DNA of 64,000 nt from Citrobacter werkmanii NBRC 105721. GTDB lineage: Bacteria; Pseudomonadota; Gammaproteobacteria; Enterobacterales; Enterobacteriaceae. A program made the translations under genes and the position numbers. Every line of letters starts with the position of its first letter. Within the stretch, counting starts at the first letter, position 1. Shown piece by piece: positions 20,950 to 30,969 of this stretch. The stretch is from NCBI GenBank assembly GCA_000759755.1, contig BBMW01000002.1, forward strand, positions 310,001-374,000. Reading direction: 5' to 3'. The notes below the pieces were generated by a model. It searched no databases. It was not told the origin of the DNA and was given only the letters and a program-made list of their open reading frames with translations.

Positions 20950-21375
20950 TTAGAGTAATCCTTTCAGGGTTAACGTCTTACGCGTGGCGACATTTAAGTC
21001 GTACGTGCCAAGATCTTCCGGTTTAACCCAGGCGAACGCCTGAAACTCTTCGTTAATGTTCACTTCACGATTCTCCGCGACACAATCAAAGATAAGATAG
21101 ATCATGTAAATCTCTTCCTGGCTGCCATCGGCATAGGTTTTGGTGCGAATATCATCACTGAAGGTCCATGGGGTAATTTCTGATAACACGAGCTGTTCGC
21201 CCAGTTCTTCCCTCACTTCCCGACGCAATGCTTCTTCGATGCGTTCGCCCGCTTCAACACCGCCGCCAGAAAGCGCCCACTGGCCGGGGAACACGCCACG
21301 GTCATCAGCCATTTTGCACAGTAAATAACAGCCATTATTTTGTATTAATGGACAAACAATCGTTCTTTGGCGCAT
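20950..21375 (-). CDS. nudI: Nucleoside triphosphatase NudI (Nudix)
   Basis: Also called yfaO. A Nudix hydrolase of pyrimidine (deoxy)nucleoside triphosphates. The 141-residue length matches E. coli when the ATG at 21375 (MRQRTIVCP) is used; this ATG follows AAGGAT. The Nudix box is seen at about residues 38-60, with GGGVEAG, then [14 protein letters not shown] holding the metal-binding glutamates. It stands alone between the arn promoter region and yfaZ. Confidence 0.96.
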   Translation of the reverse strand: MRQRTIVCPLIQNNGCYLLCKMADDRGVFPGQWALSGGGVEAGERIEEALRREVREELGEQLVLSEITPWTFSDDIRTKTYADGSQEEIYMIYLIFDCVAENREVNINEEFQAFAWVKPEDLGTYDLNVATRKTLTLKGLL

Positions 21376-21692
21376 AAGTCGGATCCTTGTAGGGGAATAC
21401 TGAGAATTCCATCGTGTGCCCATCTTACCTTTTGCTGGCGGCAGAAAAAACGCTTCCGTGACGATTAACCCTTCTTTAACTGAGGAGAAAGGGATGTTTG
21501 TTGAAAACGAGGGGTAGCTACGTTCGATTCTGCAATTAGCCGCAGAATTTAACCTTAACTCAAACTTGCAAGTAGTATTTGGTTACAATATGCCATTGCA
21601 TCACTTTTTTAGCTCATTGATTCCTTGTCATCTGGCAGTACAATTCCTCAGTTTTGGGGCTATGTTTTGATTCTTGCTGGAAAGGATAGAAA
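21376..21692. other. nudI-yfaZ divergent intergenic region
   Basis: 317 bases without a gene, holding the promoters of divergent nudI and yfaZ. A TTGCAA at 21566-21571 and a TACAAT at 21584-21589 are possible promoter hexamers for yfaZ, but their spacing to each other is wrong, so no promoter is assigned. No repeat or RNA gene is recognised. Confidence 0.5.
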
Positions 21693-22235
21693 ATGAAAAA
21701 AAGTTTAATGTTGGGTTTTGCCGGAATGCTGTTTGTTTCCGCGTCGGCGAGCGCAATTAGCATTAGTGGCCAGGCGGGCGAAGATTACACCAACCTTGGG
21801 TTTGGTATGGGAACTGAGTCTACCGGACTGGCGGTCAGCGGTAACTGGATGCATAACGATGACGACGGCGATGCAGCCGGTCTGGGACTGGGTCTGAATA
21901 TTCCGCTTGGTCCGTTGCTGGCAACCGTTGGAGGAAAAGGTATTTATACTAATCCTAATGATGGTGATGAAGGCTACGCGGCGGCAGTTGGTGGCGGTCT
22001 GCAGTGGCCGATTGGCGATAGCTTCCGCCTGTTTGGTGAGTACTATTACTCTCCTGATTCGCTTTCCAGCGGTATCGACAGTTATGAAGAAGCCAATGCC
22101 GGTGCGCGTCTGACAATTATGCGCCCGCTGAGCATTGAAGCCGGTTATCGCTACCTGAACCTGGCGGGTAAAGATGGCAACCGCGATAACGCGATTGCTG
22201 ATGGTCCGTACGTTGGGGTTAACGCCAGCTTCTGA
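21693..22235 (+). CDS. yfaZ: YfaZ-family outer membrane protein
   Basis: A 180-residue predicted outer-membrane beta-barrel of unknown function. The N-terminal 21-23 residues (MKKSLMLGFAGMLFVSASASA) form a signal peptide with a likely cut after ASASA. The rest alternates polar and hydrophobic residues with many glycines, and ends in an aromatic residue (VGVNASF), as outer-membrane barrels do. A good AAAGGA ribosome site precedes the ATG. Named from family resemblance only. Confidence 0.9.
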   Translation: MKKSLMLGFAGMLFVSASASAISISGQAGEDYTNLGFGMGTESTGLAVSGNWMHNDDDGDAAGLGLGLNIPLGPLLATVGGKGIYTNPNDGDEGYAAAVGGGLQWPIGDSFRLFGEYYYSPDSLSSGIDSYEEANAGARLTIMRPLSIEAGYRYLNLAGKDGNRDNAIADGPYVGVNASF

Positions 22236-22314
22236 TATTTCTGGCGCGGCGTTCAGTCGCGCCTTCCCCTCTCCATGCGCTATAGTGTTTTCATCATAAA
22301 AGCAGGAGAACACG

Positions 22315-23511
22315 ATGTTAAACGTGGAGATGCTATCCACCGGGGATGAAGTGTTGCACGGACAAATCGTCGACACCAATGCCGCCTGGCTGGCTGATTT
22401 TTTCTTTAATCAGGGATTACCGTTAACCCGCCGCAATACGGTAGGGGACAATCTTGACGATTTGGTCGCTATTCTACGTGAACGTAGCGAACACGCCGAT
22501 GTGCTGATCGTTAATGGCGGTCTGGGGCCAACCAGCGATGATTTAAGCGCGCAGGCGGCGGCAACGGCGAAAGGCGAAGGGCTGGTACTGCATGAAGCAT
22601 GGCTGGCCGAGATGGAGCGTTATTTCCGCGACCGTGGCCGCGTGATGGCGCCGAGCAACCGAAAACAGGCTGAGCTTCCTGCCAGCGCCGAATTTATCAA
22701 TAATCCTGTCGGCACCGCGTGCGGATTCGCAGTGAAGCTAAACCGTTGCCTGATGTTCTTTACGCCTGGCGTGCCATCGGAATTTAAAGTCATGGTTGAG
22801 CATGAGATTCTGCCGCGTTTGCGTGAGCGTTTTTCTCTGCCTCAACCACCTCTCTGCCTGCGATTAACCACCTTTGGCCGTTCTGAAAGTGACCTGGCGC
22901 AGAGTCTGGATCCGCTGCCTTTGCCGCCGGGAGTAACAATGGGCTACCGCTCGTCGATGCCGATTATTGAGCTGAAGCTAACCGGGCCGGATTCCCAACG
23001 AGACGCCATGCTGGCGCTGTGGCCTGAGGTGAAGCGGGTTGCCGGGCAGAATATGATTTTCGAAGGTACGGAAGGTTTGCCTGCGCAAATCGCCCGCACG
23101 TTGCAGGAGCGGCAATACAGTCTGACGCTGAGCGAACAGTTCACCGGTGGCTTGGTGGCGCTACAGCTTTCGCGTGCAAATGCTCCTTTGTTGGCAAGTG
23201 AAGTGGTTCCTCCCCAGGAAGAAACGCTGGCGCAAACGGCGCACTGGATTACCGAGCGACGCGGCAAACACTATGCCGGGCTGGCGCTGGCAGTATCGGC
23301 ATTCGAAAGCGAACATATTAACTTTGCGCTGGCAACCCCGGATGGGACACATGCCTTACGCGTAAGGCTTAGCGCTAATCGCTACAGTTTGCCGATTCGT
23401 CAGGAAGTTTGCGCGATGATGGCGCTGAATATGCTGCGTCGTTGGCTAAACGGCCAGGATATTGCCAGCGAACACGGCTGGATTGAAGTGGTTGAATCGC
23501 TGACGATTTAA
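22315..23511 (+). CDS. yfaY: CinA-like protein YfaY
   Basis: A 398-residue protein with an N-terminal MoCF-like domain (about 1-170; LSTGDEVLHGQIVDTNAAWLA, NGGLGPTSDDLSAQA). The C-terminal CinA/PncC-like domain begins around residue 250 and looks degenerate: SLTLSEQFTGGLVALQLS stands where active NMN deamidases have a conserved S-GG/T pattern. In E. coli YfaY lacks NMN amidohydrolase activity, unlike PncC. The actual role is unknown. It has an AGCAGGAG ribosome site and lies alone downstream of yfaZ. Confidence 0.93.
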   Translation: MLNVEMLSTGDEVLHGQIVDTNAAWLADFFFNQGLPLTRRNTVGDNLDDLVAILRERSEHADVLIVNGGLGPTSDDLSAQAAATAKGEGLVLHEAWLAEMERYFRDRGRVMAPSNRKQAELPASAEFINNPVGTACGFAVKLNRCLMFFTPGVPSEFKVMVEHEILPRLRERFSLPQPPLCLRLTTFGRSESDLAQSLDPLPLPPGVTMGYRSSMPIIELKLTGPDSQRDAMLALWPEVKRVAGQNMIFEGTEGLPAQIARTLQERQYSLTLSEQFTGGLVALQLSRANAPLLASEVVPPQEETLAQTAHWITERRGKHYAGLALAVSAFESEHINFALATPDGTHALRVRLSANRYSLPIRQEVCAMMALNMLRRWLNGQDIASEHGWIEVVESLTI

Positions 23512-23518
23512 GCATTGA

Positions 23519-23543
23519 TTGGGAAGGCTACAAACCTTCCCAA
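23519..23543. terminator. Hairpin between yfaY and the rpnE remnant
   Basis: A perfect 9-base inverted repeat (TTGGGAAGG / CCTTCCCAA) with a 7-base loop lies just after yfaY and before the convergent remnant. It has no long T-run on either side, so its termination strength is uncertain. Confidence 0.6.
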
Positions 23544-23549
23544 CCTGAC

Positions 23550-24023
23550 TCACTCTGTAACATCGCCAGGCAATAGCCCGGTAATTAACTGAACCAAATT
23601 ATGATCAATTCCATTTTCCAGCATCATGCGAGCGATACGTAAGGCTTCTTCTTGCGTACCTTTTTGCACTCCCTGTTCTAATCCTTGCTGTATCCCTTCT
23701 TGTAGGCCATGGTGGTGGCCTTCTTGTCTTAGCCTCTCTGCGATCGTCATCAACCTCTCCTTGTGATGGGGGGAACGTTCGGCAACCTCATGGATAAATG
23801 CGCTGACATGAGAAACATTGCCGTATCGTAGCAGGTAATTAAATAGCGTTTGCAGCTGGCTGTCATTAGCAGTGCTTGTAACTAAAAGCGAGACCAGCCG
23901 GTCCACCAGCCCCATCAAATCACGCTGCATCATGCGGTGTAGAGGTGGTTGATTTATCCATGGTAGTCCGTCACCTGAAGGGGAAGTTGGCATGACGGTA
24001 CCTACTTTTAACAAGGGCTGCAT
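23550..24023 (-). pseudogene. C-terminal remnant of an RpnE/YfaD-type recombination-promoting nuclease
   Basis: 157 codons resembling only the C-terminal part of Rpn (PDDEXK nuclease/transposase-like) proteins. It has MQRDLMGLVDRLVSLLVT, NDSQLQTLFNYLLRYGN and the family's repetitive glycine-rich tail (HHGLQEGIQQGLEQGVQKG), then EALRIARMMLENGID. The N-terminal nuclease domain is missing, and the 121 bases to glpC cannot hold it. E. coli K-12 has full-length rpnE (yfaD, about 300 residues) at this same place. It could still be expressed as a C-terminal protein from an internal start, as described for Rpn genes. Confidence 0.8.
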
Positions 24024-24107
24024 GGGAGGATTTGGCTATTTGCGCGGGTGAATCAGAGATAAATACGGCCGATTGCAACGTATTCAATTAAGCGGAACAG
24101 AGTACGC

Positions 24108-24138
24108 AAAAATGCCCGGTAACAAACGCCACCGGGCA
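24108..24138 (-). terminator. Terminator after glpC
   Basis: On the minus strand, a hairpin with 8-base arms (TGCCCGGT / ACCGGGCA) and a 10-base loop is followed by five Ts. It lies just beyond the glpC stop codon and ends glpACB. Confidence 0.8.
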
Positions 24139-24144
24139 ACAGAG

Positions 24145-25335
24145 TTAACCCAATGCTTTGGCAAGCAGGGTGATCGGATGTTCACAGCGAAGGCTTGTAG
24201 ACATCTCTATCTGCCATTTACAGGTTTCACAGTCGGTGACAACGATATCGGCACCGCTTTCTTCAATCTGGCGGAATAACGGTGCGCCAATCGATTGTGA
24301 TGTCGGGTAGTTTTCCTTTTTAAAGCCGTATGTCCCGGCGATTCCGCAACACTGAGAATCTAACACCGTCAGCTCCAGTCCCGGAATTTGGCGCAGCAGC
24401 TCCAGCGTGTAGAGCGTCCAGCCCATTTTCTCCATATGGCAAGGCGTGTGATAGACCACTTTCAGCGGCAGCGTCTTCAGCGGCAACGTTTTGCCTTCAT
24501 CAAGCTTGCGCCACAGCCAGCGGGTCGCCAGCTCAATATGTTCGCGCAGGCCCGTGTTGTCGACGTCCAGCACTTCCGGGTACTCATCGCGGAGTGCAAA
24601 GGTACAGGTTGATGAGGTGGCGATCACCGGAATGCCTTTCCCGTCAATCGCTTCCCTGAGCGAGGCCACGTTGCTCACCGCCTGCTTGCGGGCTTTATCG
24701 GTAAAGCCGTTGGCGATCAGCGGTACGCCGCAGCATTTTTCTTTGCTCAGCAGTTGTACGCCGGTTCCCATGGCGTTCAGGACCTTGATCAGGTCTTTGC
24801 CGAGTTGCGGATGGTTGTAATTAACAAAACAGCCGTGGAAAAAGGCGACCTGCTCCGGATACTGTGCCTGCTGGGCAGCAACGCTGCGATACCAGCGGCG
24901 GAACGTACCAAAGGAGTATTTCGGCAGCGTACGGCGATGGTCGATTTTCAGCGCGTAGTCCAGCAACTGGCGTACCGGTTTCAGCGAGGTGGCGGTATTC
25001 ACTATCGGCGCGAACGGGGTGGATACACTTCCCATTAAATCCGTATGGCTTAAAACAAAATTACGCAGCGATGGACGCGTAGTGTCATATTTGGCGCGCG
25101 CACGCTGGATGATATCGCCAATTTTCACATCTGACGGACACGCCACTTCGCAGCGCTTACAGTTGATGCAGTATTTCAGCGCGTCGTCGTATAACGCGCC
25201 ATCTTTCAGGCGCAGACGCTCGCCGTCCGGTCCGGCCTGTTTTGGGCCAGGGTAGCCCGGATTGACGCGGCTTACCGGGCAGGCGGTGGTGCACACCGTG
25301 CATTTGATACAACTTTCAAAACGTGTGTCGCTCAT
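24145..25335 (-). CDS. glpC: Anaerobic glycerol-3-phosphate dehydrogenase subunit C
   Basis: The iron-sulfur membrane-anchoring subunit of the anaerobic glycerol-3-phosphate dehydrogenase GlpABC, passing electrons to menaquinone. The 396 residues match E. coli. Two ferredoxin-type clusters are near the N-terminus ([18 protein letters not shown] and [18 protein letters not shown]). Two CCG-type motifs follow ([12 protein letters not shown] and [12 protein letters not shown]), as in heterodisulfide-reductase-like subunits. Its start overlaps the glpB stop by 4 bases. Confidence 0.97.
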   Translation of the reverse strand: MSDTRFESCIKCTVCTTACPVSRVNPGYPGPKQAGPDGERLRLKDGALYDDALKYCINCKRCEVACPSDVKIGDIIQRARAKYDTTRPSLRNFVLSHTDLMGSVSTPFAPIVNTATSLKPVRQLLDYALKIDHRRTLPKYSFGTFRRWYRSVAAQQAQYPEQVAFFHGCFVNYNHPQLGKDLIKVLNAMGTGVQLLSKEKCCGVPLIANGFTDKARKQAVSNVASLREAIDGKGIPVIATSSTCTFALRDEYPEVLDVDNTGLREHIELATRWLWRKLDEGKTLPLKTLPLKVVYHTPCHMEKMGWTLYTLELLRQIPGLELTVLDSQCCGIAGTYGFKKENYPTSQSIGAPLFRQIEESGADIVVTDCETCKWQIEMSTSLRCEHPITLLAKALG

Positions 25336-26591
25336 TGCTGTCCTCCTGCACGTTTCGCAATGTCATGTGCGGCGTGTAAGGCACTGACTGCGCATACGCC
25401 GCCTCCGCAACCCTCGGCAATAGGGTCGAAACCACCGAGAACAGAACCGATGGCATACATATTTTCTACCGTTTTACCCGCCAGTGACGGGCGCAGCGTA
25501 GCGTCGGTTGTGACGCCAAACTTTTGCCACGGTTGCGGATCGAAGACGTCGCGTTGATACCACTCGGCGCGGGTGGTGGTTTGCTGTACATCCAGCCCGA
25601 GGATCGGTTCGTGGATGGCCTCTCTCGTGGCGATCAGTCCGCTGCTGAAAAAGCTGCCGCTGGCGAGCACGGCGAAGCGTGGACGCAACGGGATATCGGC
25701 ATGGTTACGGGTCCAGATTTCACTGACTACGCCGTCCTGACAGGTGATTTTCTTCACTTCATCACCCGGCATCCAGACGCCGCCCTGGCGCACAAACTGG
25801 CGCTGCAATTTGTTGTGCAGACGCATACCCAGTACCGAAGGCGGTAGAGTTGGTAGCAACGTTAACGAGCAGGGAAGGCGCTCGTTAAGCCAGTGCCAGA
25901 GGCGCTCATCCACCAGGCCGAAACAGGCTGGCATAATGATCATGTCGCAGGTTTTTGCCTGTGGCAGTAAAGCATCATAGAGCAGCGACCATTTATCTTC
26001 GTTGTCCAGCAGGCGCGCAATATTGACGGCGCGAAACTCGGTCGGGTTGTCACGCAGGACATCCAGCTCGGGCAGATCGATTTCGGCTGTCTCGACGCTG
26101 AGATTACGCTGGCGCAGTGAGGCCGCGGCGAGATGCGCCTGAAAATCCAGTAAACCGCTGATACCGACAACGCAGATACGCTGTGCGGACAGTGGCCACA
26201 CCGGAACTTCTGGGGAACTTAACCAGGTTGAGCGCAGAGTTCCCAACGGGGTTACGCGTTGATGTGACTGGCGTACCTTGCCCTGCAAATGCGTTCCGCA
26301 TTCATCCAGCAGATCCTGCGCCTGCTGGGCCAGCTCCAGGACGTTCTGTGTTCCGATGGTGCTATACGGATGCGTGGGCGCCTGAGTACGCAGCGCATTC
26401 AGACCTGCTTCTATCTCTACCACCGGTTGACCATCGGGTAAGTTGCTGAGCAAATCCAGTGAGCCGGAGGAAAAATGCAAGGCGCTTTGGCCGCGCGTGA
26501 CAATCGTACAGCGCAACCCGCTTTTTTGCAGCTGCAGGCCGCACAGCAGTCCGGCCAGGCCGCCGCCGATAATGACGGTATCAAATTTCAT
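25332..26591 (-). CDS. glpB: Anaerobic glycerol-3-phosphate dehydrogenase subunit B
   Basis: The second flavoprotein subunit of GlpABC. The 419-residue product starts [18 protein letters not shown] at 26591, an N-terminal FAD-binding GxGxxG fold. The frame stays open to 26816, but that extension lies inside glpA and is not coding. The C-terminal [19 protein letters not shown] matches FAD-binding flavoproteins. It overlaps glpA by 11 bases and glpC by 4. Confidence 0.97.
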   Translation of the reverse strand: MKFDTVIIGGGLAGLLCGLQLQKSGLRCTIVTRGQSALHFSSGSLDLLSNLPDGQPVVEIEAGLNALRTQAPTHPYSTIGTQNVLELAQQAQDLLDECGTHLQGKVRQSHQRVTPLGTLRSTWLSSPEVPVWPLSAQRICVVGISGLLDFQAHLAAASLRQRNLSVETAEIDLPELDVLRDNPTEFRAVNIARLLDNEDKWSLLYDALLPQAKTCDMIIMPACFGLVDERLWHWLNERLPCSLTLLPTLPPSVLGMRLHNKLQRQFVRQGGVWMPGDEVKKITCQDGVVSEIWTRNHADIPLRPRFAVLASGSFFSSGLIATREAIHEPILGLDVQQTTTRAEWYQRDVFDPQPWQKFGVTTDATLRPSLAGKTVENMYAIGSVLGGFDPIAEGCGGGVCAVSALHAAHDIAKRAGGQQ

Positions 26592-28209
26592 CCTGGTGCT
26601 CCTTTTCCAGACCGCACAATCCCTGATAGACCCAGCGCGTGAATTCGCTTTCGCGCAGCGCATCTCCCCAGGCGATAGGCTGCACGCCTTTCCAGCGCTC
26701 ATTGAGGAAATCGGAAAGCTGGGTGATAGATTGCGCAGCAGTGGTGACATTAAAACGTTGCAGTAAACCTGCGGCGCGGCAGGCGCACAATTCGCCCTGG
26801 CAGGTCCCCATACCAACGCGGGTACGGCGACGTAAATCGAGCAGGCTGTTGACGGTTAAATTCTCGACGGCGTATTGCACTTCGCCCGCGGTGACCGCTT
26901 CACATTCACAGACCAGGCTACGGTGCTGACGACCTTCGCTAAGCCACGCCGGGGTGCGATCGCCGTGACGGTAGACCGCCGAACCGCGCAACGGCGCAGG
27001 CAATGAAATTACGCGTTTCAGCGTGTGCTCGGTGGATTCCTGCGAGCCTGGCATCGCGGTGTCTGCCGTGGTGCAAGGTTGAGAATTGCCCAGCTTGCGG
27101 CAAACGGCATCGGTGGCCCATTCCGCCATCAGACGGTAGGTCATCAGCTTACCGCCGGTAATGGTGATAAACCCATCCAGTCCGTCACGTTCAGCGTGAT
27201 CGAACAGCACAATACCGCGGCTGACGTTACGACCGCTTGGATCGTCGTCGCTGGCGACCAGCGGTCGCACACCTGAGTAGGCACGTAAAATGCGTGTTTT
27301 CGCCATAATCGGCGCCAGTTTCTCGCCTTCGCGCAGCAGAATATCGACCTCTTCTGCGGTGACGCGGTTGCTGTCAATATCGTCGTAATCAATGTGCTGC
27401 GAGGTGGTACCAATGAGCGAAATGGTATCACCAGGCACCAGAATATCGGCGTCAGAAGGTTTACGGCAGCGATTAATGACATGCTGGTTTATACGATGAT
27501 CCATAATCAGCAGCGAACCTTTGGCCGGGAACATCCGGATACTCAGATCGGCATATTCTGCAATGCGCTGGCCCCAGATCCCGGCGGCATTCACCACCAC
27601 CGGCGCATGCAGGGACTGCATCTCACCCGTCAGATGATTGCGCACGTTAACGCCGCAAACCGTTGCCCCTTCGCGAATCAGCCCCGTCACTTCATGGGCC
27701 GTTAAGATAAGCGCGCCATGCTCACGCGCATCCAGCATGTTGGCGGCGGTTAAGCGGAAGGGATCGACCGTACCGTCCGGCACTTTAACTGCGCCAATCA
27801 ACAGTGGGTTGACGGAGGGTTCGATAATGCGCGCCTGCTTAGGGTCAATCGCTTCTGCGCGAATACCGGCCTCTTCACAGGCGCGAATAAAGGTAGCCTG
27901 GAAGGAGAGCTCATCCTCCGGCAGGGTAATAAACAGACCGTCCGTCGGCTCAACGCAATGACGGGCGATACGTTTCAGAATTTGGTTTTCGCTGATGCAC
28001 TCACGGGCAGATTCAGCGTCGGTGACGGCGTAGCGCGCACCGCTATGCAGCAGGCCGTGGTTACGTCCGGTCGCGCCCGTGGCGATATCGTGGCGTTCCA
28101 CTAAGATGACGCGCAACCCGCGCAGCGCACAGTCGCGTGCGATCCCTGCACCTGTTGCTCCTCCACCAATGATAATCACGTCACTTGTTTGCGAGTCGCG
28201 AGTTTTCAT
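26581..28209 (-). CDS. glpA: Anaerobic glycerol-3-phosphate dehydrogenase subunit A
   Basis: The large catalytic FAD subunit oxidising sn-glycerol-3-phosphate to dihydroxyacetone phosphate under anaerobic conditions. The 542 residues match E. coli. It has an N-terminal Rossmann motif [20 protein letters not shown] and FAD/substrate region [20 protein letters not shown]-terminal bfd-type [2Fe-2S]-like domain (about 405-470) shows [14 protein letters not shown] and [17 protein letters not shown]. First gene of glpACB, divergent from glpTQ. Confidence 0.98.
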   Translation of the reverse strand: MKTRDSQTSDVIIIGGGATGAGIARDCALRGLRVILVERHDIATGATGRNHGLLHSGARYAVTDAESARECISENQILKRIARHCVEPTDGLFITLPEDELSFQATFIRACEEAGIRAEAIDPKQARIIEPSVNPLLIGAVKVPDGTVDPFRLTAANMLDAREHGALILTAHEVTGLIREGATVCGVNVRNHLTGEMQSLHAPVVVNAAGIWGQRIAEYADLSIRMFPAKGSLLIMDHRINQHVINRCRKPSDADILVPGDTISLIGTTSQHIDYDDIDSNRVTAEEVDILLREGEKLAPIMAKTRILRAYSGVRPLVASDDDPSGRNVSRGIVLFDHAERDGLDGFITITGGKLMTYRLMAEWATDAVCRKLGNSQPCTTADTAMPGSQESTEHTLKRVISLPAPLRGSAVYRHGDRTPAWLSEGRQHRSLVCECEAVTAGEVQYAVENLTVNSLLDLRRRTRVGMGTCQGELCACRAAGLLQRFNVTTAAQSITQLSDFLNERWKGVQPIAWGDALRESEFTRWVYQGLCGLEKEHQDEI

Positions 28210-28286
28210 TGTTTTTCCTCACAGTTCGTTTTTTATCATTTAGCCACATAAAAAACATGGATTGTTTGATTTCGCGCATAATCGCT

Positions 28287-28306
28287 CATTATTCGAAAAT
28301 GAAACG
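28287..28306. promoter_or_regulatory. Candidate GlpR operator
   Basis: ATTATTCGAAAATGAAACG resembles the GlpR consensus (AT-TTCG-WWAW-CGAA-AT) in the TTCG core, the A-rich centre and the right GAA. Two mismatches fall in the right half. Position in the shared glpA/glpT promoter region supports it. Confidence 0.4.
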
Positions 28307-28351
28307 TGATTCCGTGCGCCTTTATGAACATTTGTCATAAATCTGTAACAA

Positions 28352-28371
28352 TATGTGCTGCGTTTCACATT
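28352..28371. promoter_or_regulatory. CRP-cAMP binding site
   Basis: TGTGC-N6-TCACA at 28354-28369 matches the TGTGA-N6-TCACA consensus at 9 of 10 positions. It lies about 110 bases before the glpT start, in the known catabolite-regulated glpTQ/glpACB control region. Confidence 0.75.
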
Positions 28372-28479
28372 TTTGTTAGGTATCTTTCCTTAACATCGCG
28401 GCCACACTGGAAGCGGTAGGGTAGTAATGACGAACTGCAGTGTTTACTTCGAATGAAAGACGGCCACGGAGGCTACACT

Positions 28480-29838
28480 ATGTTGAGTATTTTTAAACCA
28501 GCGCCACATAAGGCGCGTTTGCCTGCTACGGAGATCGATCCGACATATCGTCGATTGCGTTGGCAGATTTTCCTGGGGATTTTCTTTGGTTATGCCGCGT
28601 ACTATCTGGTACGTAAGAACTTCGCCCTGGCGATGCCATATCTGGTTGAGCAGGGTTTCTCTCGCGGCGATCTGGGTTTTGCCTTATCTGGTATCTCCAT
28701 CGCTTACGGATTTTCGAAATTCATCATGGGGTCCGTTTCGGATCGCTCGAATCCGCGCGTTTTCCTGCCAGCAGGTTTGATTCTGGCTGCCGCAGTGATG
28801 TTGTTTATGGGCTTTGTGCCGTGGGCGACATCGAGCATTGCGATTATGTTTGTGCTGCTGTTCCTTTGCGGATGGTTCCAGGGGATGGGGTGGCCGCCGT
28901 GTGGCCGTACCATGGTGCACTGGTGGTCGCAGAAAGAACGTGGCGGTATTGTTTCCGTCTGGAACTGTGCGCACAACGTGGGCGGCGGTCTGCCTCCTCT
29001 GCTGTTCCTGCTCGGTATGGCCTGGTTCAATGACTGGAAAGCGGCGCTGTATATGCCTGCTTTCGGTGCGATTGTGGTTGCGCTGTTCGCCTTTGCGATG
29101 ATGCGTGATACGCCGCAGTCCTGCGGCCTGCCGCCTATCGAAGAGTATAAGAACGACTATCCGGACGATTACAACGAGAAAGCGGAAGAAGAGCTGACTG
29201 CGAAGCAGATCTTCATGCAGTATGTACTGCCAAACAAACTGTTGTGGTACATCGCTATCGCTAACGTGTTTGTTTATCTGCTGCGCTACGGCATCCTGGA
29301 CTGGTCACCGACCTACCTGAAAGAAGTGAAGCATTTCGCACTCGATAAATCATCCTGGGCCTACTTCCTGTATGAATACGCGGGTATTCCGGGCACGCTG
29401 CTGTGTGGTTGGATGTCGGATAAAGTCTTCCGCGGCAACCGTGGCGCGACCGGCGTGTTCTTTATGACGCTGGTGACTATCGCGACCATCGTTTACTGGA
29501 TGAACCCGGCAGGGAACCCGAACGTTGATATGGCTTGTATGATTATCATCGGCTTCCTGATCTACGGCCCGGTCATGTTGATTGGTCTGCACGCGCTGGA
29601 ACTGGCGCCGAAAAAAGCGGCGGGCACGGCGGCAGGCTTCACCGGACTGTTCGGTTATCTCGGCGGTTCTGTGGCGGCGAGCGCCATTGTCGGCTACACC
29701 GTTGACTTCTTCGGCTGGGACGGCGGCTTTATGGTGATGATTGGCGGTAGCGTGCTGGCGGTGATTCTGCTGGTGGTCGTCATGATTGGCGAAAAACGTC
29801 ATCACGAAGAAATGCTGCAGAAACGTAACGGGGGCTAA
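28480..29838 (+). CDS. glpT: Glycerol-3-phosphate/phosphate antiporter GlpT
   Basis: A major-facilitator inner-membrane protein exchanging external sn-glycerol-3-phosphate for internal phosphate; it also takes up fosfomycin. The 452 residues from the ATG at 28480 ([11 protein letters not shown]) equal E. coli GlpT; an upstream in-frame start at 28453 would add nine residues. An ACGGAGG ribosome site sits just before this ATG. Twelve helices are evident, with the substrate arginine in [14 protein letters not shown] and the family signature [19 protein letters not shown]. It precedes glpQ by 3 bases. Confidence 0.98.
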   Translation: MLSIFKPAPHKARLPATEIDPTYRRLRWQIFLGIFFGYAAYYLVRKNFALAMPYLVEQGFSRGDLGFALSGISIAYGFSKFIMGSVSDRSNPRVFLPAGLILAAAVMLFMGFVPWATSSIAIMFVLLFLCGWFQGMGWPPCGRTMVHWWSQKERGGIVSVWNCAHNVGGGLPPLLFLLGMAWFNDWKAALYMPAFGAIVVALFAFAMMRDTPQSCGLPPIEEYKNDYPDDYNEKAEEELTAKQIFMQYVLPNKLLWYIAIANVFVYLLRYGILDWSPTYLKEVKHFALDKSSWAYFLYEYAGIPGTLLCGWMSDKVFRGNRGATGVFFMTLVTIATIVYWMNPAGNPNVDMACMIIIGFLIYGPVMLIGLHALELAPKKAAGTAAGFTGLFGYLGGSVAASAIVGYTVDFFGWDGGFMVMIGGSVLAVILLVVVMIGEKRHHEEMLQKRNGG

Positions 29839-29841
29839 TTT

Positions 29842-30909
29842 ATGAAAACCACATTGAAAAGTCTCAGCGTGGCGCTGATGCTGGCTGGTATGGTTGTTAG
29901 CAGCGCGGCGGTCGCCGCCAATAAAATCGTGATTGCGCACCGTGGGGCAAGCGGTTATTTACCTGAGCATACGCTGCCCGCGAAAGCGATGGCCTATGCT
30001 CAGGGCGCGGATTATCTGGAGCAGGATTTGGTGATGACCAAGGATGACCATCTGGTCGTCCTGCATGACCACTATCTGGACCGCGTCACCGATGTCGCTG
30101 AGCGTTTTCCGGATCGTGCGCGTAAAGATGGACGTTATTACGCTATCGACTTTACTCTGGATGAGATCAAATCGCTGAAATTTACCGAAGGCTTTGATAT
30201 CGAAAATGGCAAAAAGGTACAGACCTACCCTGGGCGCTTCCCAATGGGTAAATCTGATTTCCGCGTGCACACCTTCGAAGAAGAGATTGAGTTCGTTCAG
30301 GGACTGAATCACTCAACCGGTAAAAACATCGGTATTTATCCGGAAATGAAAGCGCCGTGGTTCCATCACCAGGAAGGGAAGGACATCGCAGCGAAAACGC
30401 TGGAAGTGCTGAAAAAGTACGGGTATACCAGCAAAAACGACAAGGTTTATCTGCAGTGTTTTGATGTTGCGGAGTTAAAGCGCATTAAAAATGAACTGGA
30501 ACCAAAGATGGGGATGGATCTCAATCTGGTGCAGTTAATTGCGTACACTGACTGGAATGAAACCCAGGAGAAAAAGCCGGACGGTAGTTGGGTTAATTAC
30601 AACTACGATTGGATGTTCAAACCGGGTGCCATGAAACAGGTGGCACAGTATGCGGACGGCATTGGGCCGGACTACCACATGCTGGTTGATGAGAAGTCGA
30701 AAAAAGGCAATATCTCGTTAACTGGTATGGTTCAGGACGCGCATCAGAACAAGATGGTGGTGCATCCTTATACGGTTCGTGCCGATCAGCTACCGGATTA
30801 CACTACTGACGTAAACCAGCTGTATGACATTCTGTATAACAAGGCGGGCGTTGACGGGTTGTTCACCGATTTCCCCGACAAAGCAGTGAAATTCCTGAAT
30901 AAAGAGTAA
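29842..30909 (+). CDS. glpQ: Periplasmic glycerophosphodiester phosphodiesterase
   Basis: Hydrolyses deacylated phospholipids (glycerophosphodiesters) to glycerol-3-phosphate in the periplasm, feeding GlpT. The 355-residue precursor has a signal peptide (MKTTLKSLSVALMLAGMVVS, cut probably after AVA at about residue 26). The GDPD-family motifs follow: AHRGASGYLPEHT with the first catalytic histidine, DYLEQDLVMTKD with metal-binding acids, and VVLHDHYLDRVT with the second histidine. E. coli GlpQ is 358 residues and Ca2+-dependent. Second gene of glpTQ; a hairpin terminator follows. Confidence 0.98.
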   Translation: MKTTLKSLSVALMLAGMVVSSAAVAANKIVIAHRGASGYLPEHTLPAKAMAYAQGADYLEQDLVMTKDDHLVVLHDHYLDRVTDVAERFPDRARKDGRYYAIDFTLDEIKSLKFTEGFDIENGKKVQTYPGRFPMGKSDFRVHTFEEEIEFVQGLNHSTGKNIGIYPEMKAPWFHHQEGKDIAAKTLEVLKKYGYTSKNDKVYLQCFDVAELKRIKNELEPKMGMDLNLVQLIAYTDWNETQEKKPDGSWVNYNYDWMFKPGAMKQVAQYADGIGPDYHMLVDEKSKKGNISLTGMVQDAHQNKMVVHPYTVRADQLPDYTTDVNQLYDILYNKAGVDGLFTDFPDKAVKFLNKE

Positions 30910-30915
30910 TGGCAC

Positions 30916-30950
30916 AAGGCCTGTGATGCACCTCCGGTCACAGGCCTTAT
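30916..30950. terminator. Terminator between glpQ and the LysR gene
   Basis: A perfect 11-base inverted repeat (AAGGCCTGTGA / TCACAGGCCTT) with an 11-base loop lies between the convergent glpQ and LysR-type genes. The arms end in AA and TT, giving only short A/T tracts. Confidence 0.75.
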
Positions 30951-30969
30951 TGGATAACGTTAGTAACTG

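Larger units (their letters stand above)
28210..28479. promoter_or_regulatory. glpA-glpT divergent control region
   Basis: 270 bases between the divergent glpACB and glpTQ operons. In E. coli this region is controlled by the GlpR repressor and CRP-cAMP, with FNR and ArcA acting on glpA. The window shows a near-consensus CRP site (28354-28369) and at least one GlpR-like sequence (28287-28306). Confidence 0.75.

Noticed and set aside
23700-23735. Possible tandem repeat in the rpnE remnant
   Set aside because: The repeated GLQEG/GIQQG/GLEQG codons are the usual degenerate tail of Rpn proteins, not an independent DNA repeat.
26592-26816. N-terminal extension of glpB
   Set aside because: The extra 75 codons lie within glpA in another frame. 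The Rossmann motif starts at the chosen ATG 26591.
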